Origin: Clostridiales bacterium
GTDB lineage: Bacteria; Bacillota; Clostridia; Lachnospirales; Lachnospiraceae
Direction of reading: 5' to 3'
Assembly (NCBI GenBank): GCA_018366495.1
Contig: JAGZHZ010000011.1
Span: 1-64,000 of the forward strand
Length of the DNA: 64,000 nt
The translations under genes were made by a program, and so were the position numbers. How positions within the stretch are numbered: position 1 is the stretch's first letter; each line of letters starts with the position of its first letter. Below, one piece after another: positions 34,330 to 42,512 of the stretch. Below the pieces are notes generated by a model. The model was not told where the DNA came from and searched no databases. It worked only from the letters and a program-made list of their open reading frames with translations.

Positions 34330-35834
34330 CAGGAAAAGTATGGTTAGTAGGGGCAGGTCCTTCCGATCCGGGACTGTTTACACTAAAAGGAAAACAGGTG
34401 CTGGAGAATGCAGATGTCGTAGTATATGACAGATTGGCAGGACAGGGGATTTTAAGCATGATTCCGGAAAAAGCAGAACTGATTGATGTTGGAAAAAGAG
34501 CAGGAAATCATACAATGCCGCAGGAACAGATCAACAAAGTGCTCTTAGAGGAAGCTCAAAAAGGAAAACAGGTTGTCAGGTTAAAAGGCGGAGATCCATT
34601 TTTATTTGGACGAGGGGGAGAAGAACTGGAACTGCTTGTTCAAAATAATATTCCATATGAGATTATTCCAGGTGTGACGTCAGCGCTGTCTGTTCCGGCA
34701 TATAATGGAATTCCTGTAACACATCGGGACTTCTGTTCTTCTTTGCATATCATCACGGGTCATAAAAGAAAAGGTCAGGAATACGATATCGACTTTGAAG
34801 CTCTTGTCAGAACAAAAGGAACACTCGTATTTTTGATGGGAGTATCTGCGCTGAGAGATATCTGCGAGGGGCTGCAAAGAGGCGGAATGGAAGCTGATAT
34901 GCCAGCAGCAGTCTTACAGCAGGGAACAACAGCAAATCAGAAAAGAATCGTTGCCACAGTTGCCACGTTGGCAGATGAGGTGGAAAAACAAGGGATAGAG
35001 ACGCCGGCTATTATTGTTGTGGGAAAGGTCTGTGCTCTGGCAAAGGAATTTGAATGGTATGAAAGACTGCCTCTGTTCGGAAAGAAGATTGTTGTGACAC
35101 GTCCAAAAGATTTGGTCTCACGCATGACAAAAGAGCTGAGAAAAAAAGGAGCAGAAGTTTTGGAACTTCCTGCGATCCGCACGGCAGCATTGGAAGACCA
35201 AAGCAAACTGATCGAGAAAGTAAAAGAAATCGGGACATATCAATGGATTGTATTTACAAGTCCGACAGGAGTAAAAGTATTTTTTGATGTGCTCCAAAAA
35301 GAAAAAATAGATATCCGATGTCTTTGGAACGTAAAAATAGCAGTAATTGGAGAAGGAACAAAAAAAGAACTGGAGAAGCATGGAATGTATCATGATCTGA
35401 TGCCAGAGACGTATGATGGAAAATCACTTGGAGAAGCCCTTGCAGCAGTGTGCCGAGGAAATGAAAAAATTCTGATTCCAAGGGCGGCGCTTGGAACACC
35501 GGAACTTTTAAATGCACTTCATACAAAATCTGGACTGACTGTAGATGATATAGCGACATATGATACTTTATATGAACATTCAAAACTGATCAATGAAAAA
35601 GAAGAATTTGAGCAGGGAAGATCAGATTATGCTGTTTTTACAAGCGCCTCGACAGTGAGAGGGTTTGCAGAAGCAGCAAAAGGGCTTGATTTTTCTCTGG
35701 TAAAAGCGATCTGTATCGGAAAACAGACAGCTCAAGCAGCGCAGAAGCTGGGAATGAAAACGTATATTTCAGAGAAAGCGACAATAGACAGTGTGATTGC
35801 ATTGACAGAACAATTATGTCGGTCAAAGGCATGA
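34326..35834 (+). CDS. cobA-hemD: Fused uroporphyrinogen-III C-methyltransferase / uroporphyrinogen-III synthase
   Basis: A 502-residue fusion. Residues 1-245 are CobA/SUMT, which adds two methyl groups to uroporphyrinogen III to make precorrin-2 (Val-Gly-Ala-Gly-Pro-Ser-Asp-Pro-Gly-Leu, then Val-Val-Tyr-Asp-Arg-Leu, and Leu-Lys-Gly-Gly-Asp-Pro-Phe). Residues about 255-500 are HemD, which cyclises hydroxymethylbilane (Val-Val-Thr-Arg-Pro and Val-Phe-Thr-Ser-Pro-Thr-Gly-Val). The fusion couples ring closure to entry into the corrin and siroheme branch and is common in Clostridia. No hemE or later haem gene is nearby, so the block serves cobalamin/siroheme rather than protohaem. Confidence 0.95.
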   Translation: MTGKVWLVGAGPSDPGLFTLKGKQVLENADVVVYDRLAGQGILSMIPEKAELIDVGKRAGNHTMPQEQINKVLLEEAQKGKQVVRLKGGDPFLFGRGGEELELLVQNNIPYEIIPGVTSALSVPAYNGIPVTHRDFCSSLHIITGHKRKGQEYDIDFEALVRTKGTLVFLMGVSALRDICEGLQRGGMEADMPAAVLQQGTTANQKRIVATVATLADEVEKQGIETPAIIVVGKVCALAKEFEWYERLPLFGKKIVVTRPKDLVSRMTKELRKKGAEVLELPAIRTAALEDQSKLIEKVKEIGTYQWIVFTSPTGVKVFFDVLQKEKIDIRCLWNVKIAVIGEGTKKELEKHGMYHDLMPETYDGKSLGEALAAVCRGNEKILIPRAALGTPELLNALHTKSGLTVDDIATYDTLYEHSKLINEKEEFEQGRSDYAVFTSASTVRGFAEAAKGLDFSLVKAICIGKQTAQAAQKLGMKTYISEKATIDSVIALTEQLCRSKA

Positions 35835-35878
35835 AGCATAAAAGTAAAAGTAGATCAGAAAAGACAGGAGGAAAAAGT

Positions 35879-36862
35879 ATGGATATGACAGTCAGACCAA
35901 GAAGATTAAGAGGCAGTGAAGTCCTTAGAAAAATGGTGAGAGAGACGAGAATGGATAAGTCGTCTTTGATTTATCCGATGTTTGTCCAGGAAGGATTAAA
36001 CGTGGAAGAACCGATTCCATCCATGGAAGGACAATACCGTTACAGCATTGATCGGATGATGTTTGAGTTGGAACGTCTGGAAAAAGCAGGAGTGTCCAGC
36101 ATTATGCTGTTTGGGATTCCAGACCATAAAGATGAAGTGGGAAGCGGCGCTTATGATGAAAAGGGAATCGTGCAGAAAGCTTTGCGGGAGGCAAAAAAGA
36201 GATTTCCTGATTTTTATTATGTGACAGATGTGTGTATGTGTGAGTACACATCCCATGGCCATTGCGGCGTCCTTTGCGGTCATGAGGTAGAAAATGATGC
36301 GACATTAAAACTGCTGGCAAAAACAGCCCTTTCACATGTGGAAGCAGGAGCAGATATGGTGGCGCCTTCCGATATGATGGATGGACGTGTCAGGGCAATC
36401 AGAGAATGTCTTGATCTGGCGGGACATAAAGAGACACCGATTATGTCTTACGCAGTAAAATACGCTTCAGCATTTTATGGTCCGTTCCGTGAGGCAGCAG
36501 GATCAGCGCCAGCTTTCGGAGACAGAAAATCATATCAGATGGATTATCACAATAAAAGAGAAGGCATAAAAGAAGCGCTTCTCGATATCGAAGAGGGAGC
36601 AGACATTATCATGGTAAAACCGGCGATGTCTTATCTGGATGTGGTAAATGAAGTATCCAAAATGATTCATGTTCCAGTTGCTTCCTATAGCGTCAGTGGA
36701 GAATATGCAATGGTGAAAGCAGCAGCAAAGATGGGATGGATTGACGAAGAGAAGATTATCGGTGAGATGGCAGTAAGCGCTTACCGTGCAGGAACGGATA
36801 TTTATATCACCTATTTTGCAAAAGAACTGGCAAGAATGATGGACGAAGGGAGAATCGGATAA
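35879..36862 (+). CDS. hemB: Delta-aminolevulinic acid dehydratase (porphobilinogen synthase)
   Basis: A 327-residue enzyme that condenses two 5-aminolevulinate molecules. The metal-site cysteines are in Asp-Val-Cys-Met-Cys-Glu-Tyr-Thr-Ser-His-Gly-His-Cys-Gly, the zinc type. Schiff-base lysines are in Ala-Val-Lys-Tyr-Ala-Ser and Val-Lys-Pro-Ala-Met-Ser-Tyr. AGGAGG precedes the ATG at 35879; the open frame from 35816 overlaps the previous gene and has no such site. The TAATG junction couples it to hemL. Confidence 0.96.
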   Translation: MDMTVRPRRLRGSEVLRKMVRETRMDKSSLIYPMFVQEGLNVEEPIPSMEGQYRYSIDRMMFELERLEKAGVSSIMLFGIPDHKDEVGSGAYDEKGIVQKALREAKKRFPDFYYVTDVCMCEYTSHGHCGVLCGHEVENDATLKLLAKTALSHVEAGADMVAPSDMMDGRVRAIRECLDLAGHKETPIMSYAVKYASAFYGPFREAAGSAPAFGDRKSYQMDYHNKREGIKEALLDIEEGADIIMVKPAMSYLDVVNEVSKMIHVPVASYSVSGEYAMVKAAAKMGWIDEEKIIGEMAVSAYRAGTDIYITYFAKELARMMDEGRIG

Positions 36863-38148
36863 TGACAAAATCAGAAAAGTTATTTCAGGAGGCAGTAGAA
36901 CTTATTCCAGGAGGAGTCAACAGTCCTGTTCGTGCATTTGGTTCAATCGGAGGAACGCCTCGCTTTATTGACCATGCAGACGGCGCTTATATGACAGATG
37001 TGGATGGCATTACATATCTGGATTTTATAGGCTCTTGGGGTCCGATGATTCTGGGGCACAATCATCCTCTAATCCGCAAAAGTGTGGAAGAAGCGTGTCA
37101 AAAAGGACTGAGCTATGGCGCTGCGACAGAAAAAGAAGTGGAGATGGCGCGTCTGATCTGTGAAGTTGTTCCATCCATAGAGATGGTACGAATGGTCAAC
37201 TCAGGGACAGAGGCAGTCATGAGCGCTGTCCGTGTGGCGAGAGGATACACAGGAAGAAATAAAATCGTGAAATTTATGGGATGTTATCACGGTCATTCCG
37301 ATGCAATGCTGGTAAAAGCAGGATCAGGCGTTATGACAAGCGGAATTCCTGACAGTGCAGGTGTACCTTCTGGATGTACGCAGGATACGCTCTCTGCAAA
37401 TTATAATGATCTGGAAAGCGCAGAGACATTGTTCACGCAGTTTGGCAAAGAGATTGCAGCAGTGATTGTAGAACCTGTAGGAGCAAACATGGGAGTTGTC
37501 CCTCCTAAAAAAGAATTTTTGGAAGGATTGCGGAAACTTTGTACAAAACATGGCGCACTGTTGATTTTTGATGAAGTAATCACAGGATTCCGGCTGGGAA
37601 TTGATGGAGCGCAGGGATATTACGGTGTACAGCCGGATCTGACTACATTTGGAAAAATTATCGGAGCCGGAATGCCGGTTGGAGCGTATGGGGGAAAGAA
37701 AGAAATCATGCGCTGCGTTTCACCTGTTGGAAACGTATATCAGGCAGGTACATTGAGCGGCAATCCGGTTGCCATGGCAGCAGGAATCACTCAGCTGACA
37801 ATTTTAAGGGATCATCCAGAGATCTATAAAGAATTGAATGAAAAAGGAGACTGGTTCTTTAAAGAGATGGAAAAGGCTGTAAGAGACAGCAAAAAACAGT
37901 GGCAGGTCAACCATGTAGGATCACTGGGATGTATTTTCTTTACGGATCAGCCAGTAACAGACTATGCAAGTGCAAAGACTTCTGATACAGCCAGATTTGC
38001 AAATTATTTCCAATATATGCTGGATCATTGCATCCACCTGGGACCATCTCAATTTGAAGCAATGTTTTTATCAGCAGCTCACACAGAGGAAGAGCTTCAG
38101 AAAACATTGGATATCATCAGAGAATATATGGAAACAGAGGAAAGATAA
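36862..38148 (+). CDS. hemL: Glutamate-1-semialdehyde 2,1-aminomutase
   Basis: A 428-residue PLP enzyme that makes 5-aminolevulinate in the C5 pathway. Pro-Gly-Gly-Val-Asn-Ser-Pro-Val-Arg-Ala near the start and Phe-Asp-Glu-Val-Ile-Thr-Gly-Phe-Arg are intact, with the PLP lysine in Thr-Phe-Gly-Lys-Ile-Ile-Gly. Its presence implies a glutamyl-tRNA reductase (hemA), which is not in this window. The start overlaps the hemB stop by one base. Confidence 0.97.
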   Translation: MTKSEKLFQEAVELIPGGVNSPVRAFGSIGGTPRFIDHADGAYMTDVDGITYLDFIGSWGPMILGHNHPLIRKSVEEACQKGLSYGAATEKEVEMARLICEVVPSIEMVRMVNSGTEAVMSAVRVARGYTGRNKIVKFMGCYHGHSDAMLVKAGSGVMTSGIPDSAGVPSGCTQDTLSANYNDLESAETLFTQFGKEIAAVIVEPVGANMGVVPPKKEFLEGLRKLCTKHGALLIFDEVITGFRLGIDGAQGYYGVQPDLTTFGKIIGAGMPVGAYGGKKEIMRCVSPVGNVYQAGTLSGNPVAMAAGITQLTILRDHPEIYKELNEKGDWFFKEMEKAVRDSKKQWQVNHVGSLGCIFFTDQPVTDYASAKTSDTARFANYFQYMLDHCIHLGPSQFEAMFLSAAHTEEELQKTLDIIREYMETEER

Positions 38149-38220
38149 GAAACAAAAAACATATGGGCTCTGTATGAAAAACAGAAAAAAAGAGAAAGGT
38201 AAACAAGGGGAAACAAAAAG

Positions 38221-39261
38221 TTGAAGATAGTAGAGACGACAAAAGCGGTTGGTCAAGTCCTCTGCCACGATTTGACACAGATTATTCGCGGAGAGAAAAA
38301 AGGTCCGGCTTTCCGAAAAGGACACATTGTCACGGAGGAAGATATCCCGATATTATTATCCATGGGAAAGGATCATTTATATGTCTGGGAAAACAATGAA
38401 AATATGATTCATGAGAATGAAGCGGCACAGATTTTATTTGATCTGTGTGCAGAAAAAGGGATGGATCATTCAGAGATCAAAGAGGGAAAAATTGAAATTC
38501 TGGCTGATCGGGATGGTTTGCTGAAGGTAGACAGAGAGAAACTGTATAAGGTAAATCATCTTGGTGATATGATGATTGCTGTTCGTCACGGGGATTTGCC
38601 GGTAAAAAAAGGTGAAAAATTGGCAGGGACGAGAATTATCCCGCTTGTGATTGAAAAAGAAAAGATGGAACAGGCAAAGAAAGCAGCCTTTGGAGGAAGC
38701 ATTTTAAAAATTTTACCTTTCCATCCGAAGAAGACAGCCATTGTCACAACGGGAAATGAAGTATTTTATGGACGGATTCAAGATACTTTTGGTCCTGTAG
38801 TAAGAGAGAAAGTAGCAGAATACTCCTGTGAAGTGATTGGTCAGACGTACTGCGATGATCAGAAAGAACACATTACAGAAGCTATTCAGAAATTTGTGGA
38901 AGACGGGGCAGAATTGATTCTGTGTACAGGCGGCATGAGTGTTGATCCGGATGACTGTACTCCTGGAGCGATCCGTGACACGGGGGCGCAGATTGTGACA
39001 TATGGAGCGCCGGTGCTGCCGGGGGCTATGTTGCTGCTTGCATATCTGAGAAATAAAGAAGGAAAAGCGGTCACGATTGTAGGACTTCCGGGATGCGTTA
39101 TGTATGCAAAGAGAACGATCTTCGACCTTGTACTTCCGCGCATCATTGCAGATGATCTAATCAAAAAAGAAGAGCTGGATGCACTTGGAGAGGGCGGGCT
39201 TTGTCTGAACTGTGAAATATGCCATTTTCCAAATTGTGGATTTGGCAAGGGAAGAATGTGA
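38221..39261 (+). CDS. Molybdopterin-binding (MoeA/MogA-like) protein
   Basis: A 346-residue protein with TTG start after AAGGGG. Residues about 175-320 form a MoCF-biosynthesis domain: Thr-Gly-Asn-Glu-Val, Thr-Gly-Gly-Met-Ser-Val-Asp-Pro-Asp-Asp, and Gly-Leu-Pro-Gly-Cys. The C-terminus has a cysteine cluster (Cys-Leu-Asn-Cys-Glu-Ile-Cys, then Asn-Cys-Gly) that could bind metal. It lacks the full MoeA domain set. Proteins of this type are found beside XdhC genes and help mature molybdenum hydroxylases. Its stop overlaps the next start. Confidence 0.82.
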   Translation: MKIVETTKAVGQVLCHDLTQIIRGEKKGPAFRKGHIVTEEDIPILLSMGKDHLYVWENNENMIHENEAAQILFDLCAEKGMDHSEIKEGKIEILADRDGLLKVDREKLYKVNHLGDMMIAVRHGDLPVKKGEKLAGTRIIPLVIEKEKMEQAKKAAFGGSILKILPFHPKKTAIVTTGNEVFYGRIQDTFGPVVREKVAEYSCEVIGQTYCDDQKEHITEAIQKFVEDGAELILCTGGMSVDPDDCTPGAIRDTGAQIVTYGAPVLPGAMLLLAYLRNKEGKAVTIVGLPGCVMYAKRTIFDLVLPRIIADDLIKKEELDALGEGGLCLNCEICHFPNCGFGKGRM

Positions 39262-40271
39262 GGTCTATAGTGGAGGCGACAGCGTTTTATAAAGAATTAT
39301 GTGAGCGGCAGAAAAATGGGTATGATACTGCAGCAGCGACGGTGATTGATGGAGAACAAGCAGGCGAGAAATTTTTTTTGTCGGAAGAGAACCAAGATAA
39401 AGAGAGAGAAAACAGTCTTTTTGTGGAAAGGTTTTGTCCTCCTATACAGATTGTGATTTGCGGGGGAGGTCATATCTCTGTTGCTTTGGAAAAGATTTTA
39501 AAGTTTTTAGGATATAAAATCATCATCTGTGATGACAGAAAAGAATTTGCAGATAGAAAACGGTTTTCTCTGGCAGATGAAGTGCATCATCTGGACTTTG
39601 AGACACAATTTTTCACGGAAATGTTTGGAGTCGGTACTTCCTATATCGTGGTAACAAGGGGACATCGTGATGATTTGACATGTCTCAGAAAAATTTTAGC
39701 TGCGGACAGTCAAAGTTTTCCTGAAAAAAAACAGATCGGATATATCGGAATGATTGGCAGCAGAAAAAAAGTAGAGCAGATTTTTGAGAGACTGGAAAAA
39801 GAAGGAATTTCCAGAGATCAGTTTGAAAAAGTCCATGCGCCGATCGGACTGAAGATCGGCGCAAAAACACCGGAAGAGATCGCAGTCAGTATTGCGGCTG
39901 AACTGATTCAATATTTTAGTCAGCGAAAAGGATACAGTATAAATGAGGAAATTATACAAAATATTGGAAAAGAAAAAAGGGAAGTGATAGTGACGGTGAT
40001 GGAAACGAGTGGATCGACACCGGGAAAATCAGGCAGCAGAATGCTGGTGACAGAAAAAGCGTGCTATGGAACAATCGGAGGCGGAAAAAGTGAATACGAA
40101 CTGATGCAGAAAGCACGGCAGAAAATTGCTGAAAAAGATGACCGGTTTGAAACATTGCGTTGTCAGCTGACAAACGAAGGAGCAGCTTCCCTTGGAATGA
40201 TCTGCGGAGGAGAGATGCAGGTGTGCATAGAACCTTTATGGAAAAACGCAGAGAAATATAGAAAAGCGTAG
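39258..40271 (+). CDS. XdhC/CoxF-family molybdenum-hydroxylase maturation factor, permuted domains
   Basis: A 337-residue protein with a GTG start overlapping the previous stop (GTGA). A Rossmann domain comes first (Ile-Cys-Gly-Gly-Gly-His-Ile-Ser, about residues 65-230, including Gly-Met-Ile-Gly-Ser-Arg-Lys-Lys). The XdhC/CoxI domain is at the C-terminus (Ser-Gly-Ser-Thr-Pro-Gly-Lys and Gly-Thr-Ile-Gly-Gly-Gly). Classical XdhC has the opposite order. XdhC-like proteins insert or sulfurate the molybdenum cofactor of xanthine dehydrogenase-type enzymes. No hydroxylase gene is in the window. Confidence 0.85.
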   Translation: MRSIVEATAFYKELCERQKNGYDTAAATVIDGEQAGEKFFLSEENQDKERENSLFVERFCPPIQIVICGGGHISVALEKILKFLGYKIIICDDRKEFADRKRFSLADEVHHLDFETQFFTEMFGVGTSYIVVTRGHRDDLTCLRKILAADSQSFPEKKQIGYIGMIGSRKKVEQIFERLEKEGISRDQFEKVHAPIGLKIGAKTPEEIAVSIAAELIQYFSQRKGYSINEEIIQNIGKEKREVIVTVMETSGSTPGKSGSRMLVTEKACYGTIGGGKSEYELMQKARQKIAEKDDRFETLRCQLTNEGAASLGMICGGEMQVCIEPLWKNAEKYRKA

Positions 40272-40346
40272 AGATCTGGAAAAGACATGGATGTCTGAGC
40301 AATGAAAAAGGTAGAACTATGGAGTGCAGACAAAGGAGGCATTTTT

Positions 40347-40535
40347 ATGGAACCGAAAAGATTATATAAATCAAATACAAATAAAATTATCTGCGGCGTG
40401 TGCGGAGGAATCGGAGAATATTTTGGGATTGATCCGACTTTGATCCGTCTTGCACTTGTTCTGTTTAGCTTTACGGGAAGCTCTATCGTTGCTTATATTG
40501 TCGCAGCGATTATTATGCCGGTGAGACGCTATTAA
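40347..40535 (+). CDS. PspC-domain membrane protein
   Basis: A 62-residue protein with the PspC pattern: Leu-Tyr-Lys-Ser, Ile-Cys-Gly-Val-Cys-Gly-Gly-Ile-Gly-Glu-Tyr-Phe, Asp-Pro-Thr-Leu-Ile-Arg, then one hydrophobic helix ending in Ile-Ile-Met-Pro-Val. PspC proteins take part in envelope-stress sensing; small stand-alone versions are common in Firmicutes. Start at 40347 is set by AAAGGAGG. Function here is unknown. Confidence 0.88.
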   Translation: MEPKRLYKSNTNKIICGVCGGIGEYFGIDPTLIRLALVLFSFTGSSIVAYIVAAIIMPVRRY

Positions 40536-40602
40536 AAGAAAAGCGGACATCACATTTTTTCTTCATTTTAACTGCTTTCAGGCAGTTTCGTCATGACATC
40601 AG

Positions 40603-40624
40603 CCCATTACCTTTAGGTGATGGG
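40603..40624 (+). repeat. IS200/IS605-like terminal hairpin relic
   Basis: A 9-bp stem (CCCATTACC at 40603-40611 with GGTGATGGG at 40616-40624, one G-T pair) has loop TTTA and is followed by TAGTTGAC. This is the look of right-end hairpins of IS200/IS605 elements. No tnpA/tnpB frame is near. There is no T run, so it is not an intrinsic terminator. Shares the CTTTAG apex with 3658-3678. Confidence 0.45.
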
Positions 40625-40694
40625 TAGTTGACTCAGCAATCTGTCAGAATACATGAAATTTTGAAAATTCTAAGACAGATTTTGCAGAGGAGAT

Positions 40695-40724
40695 TGTATA
40701 GAAAAAGAAAAAATAGACCATACT
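40695..40724 (+). promoter_or_regulatory. Possible sigma-G (forespore) promoter of the SASP gene
   Basis: TGTATA (40695-40700) and CATACT (40719-40724) are 18 bp apart, close to the sigma-G pattern. Transcription would start near 40731, after the 5' arm of a 10-bp inverted repeat (40717-40726 / 40739-40748), so that hairpin would not form in the mRNA. Timing in the forespore fits a SASP gene. Confidence 0.45.
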
Positions 40725-40755
40725 CCAGAAAACAGAAAGGAGTATGGTTTTATTT

Positions 40756-40965
40756 ATGACAAAAAAAATAAAAATGACAGATTTGACTCCAGATGAAAAG
40801 ATGAAATATGAAATTGCAGAGGAGCTGGGACTTTTGGATCGTGTGCTGGAAGATGGATGGCGTACATTATCAGCAAAAGAGACTGGGAGAATCGGAGGTC
40901 TTATGACAAAGAGAAAAAGGATGATGAAAAAGGAAGCGATGGAAAAGGATAGCGTCCAAATGTAA
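40756..40965 (+). CDS. Small acid-soluble spore protein, alpha/beta type
   Basis: A 69-residue protein with the alpha/beta-SASP layout: Met-Lys-Tyr-Glu-Ile-Ala-Glu-Glu-Leu-Gly around residue 16 and a second block Lys-Glu-Thr-Gly-Arg-Ile-Gly-Gly-Leu-Met-Thr-Lys-Arg. SASPs coat and protect spore DNA and are cleaved by GPR on germination; the GPR gene lies 1.5 kb downstream. The sequence between the blocks is longer than in Bacillus proteins, as in lachnospiral versions. AAAGGAG is 13 bp before this ATG and directly abuts an in-frame ATG at 40744, so the start is not certain. Confidence 0.82.
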   Translation: MTKKIKMTDLTPDEKMKYEIAEELGLLDRVLEDGWRTLSAKETGRIGGLMTKRKRMMKKEAMEKDSVQM

Positions 40966-41034
40966 CTTATGATAAAATAAAAAAGACAGAAAAATACAGG
41001 AAGCTGTATGATAAACAGCGAGTGGGGAGGACAA

Positions 41035-42027
41035 ATGAAAAACTTAATTGAAGATATCAAAAACAGAGAATTTCGGAGAGCATATTTATTATGTGGGGAA
41101 GAAATGTATCTGAAAGTGCAGTATAAGAAAAAGCTTCAGGAAGCAGTCTTAGGATCTGATGATACGATGAATCTGAATATCTATATAGGAAAAGGAATTG
41201 ATACACGAGCTGTCATCGAACAGGCAGAGACCATGCCATTTTTTGCAGACCATCGTGTGATCCTGATAGAAAACAGTGGACTGTTCAAAACAGCAAATGA
41301 AGAATTGGCAGAGTATTTAAAAAAAGTTCCAGATGAAACTGTTTTTATCTTTGTGGAAGATGAAGTGGACAAAAGAGGAAAAATGTACAAGGCAGTCAAA
41401 AGCGTAGGACGGATTGTGGAATTTAACCGGCAGGATGAAAAAACGCTGATGCAGTGGATTCTGGGAATTTTAAAGAGAGAAAAAAAGAAAATCACGCAGC
41501 AGACAATGGAACTTTTTTTAGAGAGAACGGGAAACGATATGGAAAATATTTCCCATGAATTAGAAAAATTGCTTTGCTATACAATGGGACGTGAGATCAT
41601 CACACAAGAAGATGTAGTGGAAATCACAGCAGGACAGATAGAAAATAAAATTTTTGAAATGATTCGAGCCATTGGGGAAAAGAGACAGAGAGATGCGCTT
41701 GATTTTTATTATGATCTGCTCGCCCTCAAAGAATCCCCCATGAAGATTCTGTATCTGCTTGTACGTCAATTTCAGGCTTTGCTTCAGGTCAAAGAAATGC
41801 TTGGAAATGGATATGATCAAAGGCAGATTGCAGCGAAAATAGGATCTCAAAGCTTTATTGTAAAAAATTATGTGAGACAGGCACATTTCTTTTCAAAGGA
41901 AGAGTTGGAAGAAGCAATCCAAGATTGTGCGGAGACAGAAGAAGCAGTTAAGACGGGAAAAATGAAAGATGTACTCAGCGTGGAAATTTTAATTGTAAAA
42001 TATAGCCAAAAAAAAGCTTTCGACTGA
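41035..42027 (+). CDS. holA: DNA polymerase III subunit delta
   Basis: A 330-residue clamp-loader subunit that opens the beta sliding clamp. Features are the early Tyr-Leu-Leu-Cys-Gly-Glu-Glu, Phe-Ala-Asp-His-Arg-Val-Ile-Leu-Ile-Glu-Asn-Ser-Gly and the C-terminal helical collar. Start at 41035 follows GGGGAGG. Placement next to rpsT and the sporulation/heat-shock cluster is the usual Firmicute order. A bidirectional terminator follows. Confidence 0.92.
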   Translation: MKNLIEDIKNREFRRAYLLCGEEMYLKVQYKKKLQEAVLGSDDTMNLNIYIGKGIDTRAVIEQAETMPFFADHRVILIENSGLFKTANEELAEYLKKVPDETVFIFVEDEVDKRGKMYKAVKSVGRIVEFNRQDEKTLMQWILGILKREKKKITQQTMELFLERTGNDMENISHELEKLLCYTMGREIITQEDVVEITAGQIENKIFEMIRAIGEKRQRDALDFYYDLLALKESPMKILYLLVRQFQALLQVKEMLGNGYDQRQIAAKIGSQSFIVKNYVRQAHFFSKEELEEAIQDCAETEEAVKTGKMKDVLSVEILIVKYSQKKAFD

Positions 42028-42044
42028 CGGGATCGAAAGCTTTT
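42012..42044. terminator. Bidirectional terminator between holA and rpsT
   Basis: A perfect 12-bp stem (42012-42023 with 42033-42044) has A and T tracts on either side. It lies between convergent genes and includes the last codons of holA. Confidence 0.85.
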
Positions 42045-42063
42045 ATCATGATTTCATTTATAA

Positions 42064-42327
42064 TTAAGCAATTCCGTTAACGGCTTTTGTTAAACGAGAA
42101 ACTTTTCTGGCTGCATTGTTTTTATGATAAACACCTTTTGTAGCAGCTTTATCGATCGTAGAGATCGCAGCAACTAAAGCAGCTTTTGCAGCTTCTTTGT
42201 CATTTGCTACAACAGCAGCATCTACCTTTTTCATAGCAGTTTTTACGCTAGATCTGATAGCTTTGTTTCTGTCAGCTTTTGTTTTGTTAACTAAAATTCT
42301 CTTTTTTGCAGATTTGATGTTAGCCAA
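42064..42327 (-). CDS. rpsT: 30S ribosomal protein S20
   Basis: An 87-residue basic helical protein that binds 16S rRNA. Ala-Asn-Ile-Lys-Ser-Ala-Lys-Lys-Arg at the start and Lys-Gly-Val-Tyr-His-Lys-Asn-Asn-Ala-Ala-Arg-Lys near the end are diagnostic. The start is TTG at 42327, with GGAGGTG upstream. The non-ATG start is notable since rpsT also uses a weak start codon in Escherichia coli, linked to autoregulation. Its promoter is at 42422-42450. Confidence 0.97.
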   Translation of the reverse strand: MANIKSAKKRILVNKTKADRNKAIRSSVKTAMKKVDAAVVANDKEAAKAALVAAISTIDKAATKGVYHKNNAARKVSRLTKAVNGIA

Positions 42328-42421
42328 TCCGTACACCTCCAAATTTCCCTGATTATATTTTCGATTTGTATTTGTTTCATTAAAGCCGGACACGGACGTT
42401 CTAATGTAAACACACTTATAT

Positions 42422-42450
42422 ATATTAAATCATACTTTTTTATCTGTCAA
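42422..42450 (-). promoter_or_regulatory. Sigma-A promoter of rpsT
   Basis: On the minus strand, TTGACA (42450-42445) and TAATAT (42427-42422) are 17 bp apart. The leader to the TTG start is about 85 nt. Confidence 0.75.
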
Positions 42451-42512
42451 TACATATTTCACAAAATATTGTAAAAAATATTAGAAATGAAGGTAAAACG
42501 AAAGGAGAAGGT

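Noticed and set aside
40739..40748. Terminator reading of the 40717-40748 inverted repeat
   Set aside because: The T run is short and the SASP start follows at once; if transcription starts near 40731 the 5' arm is not in the RNA.
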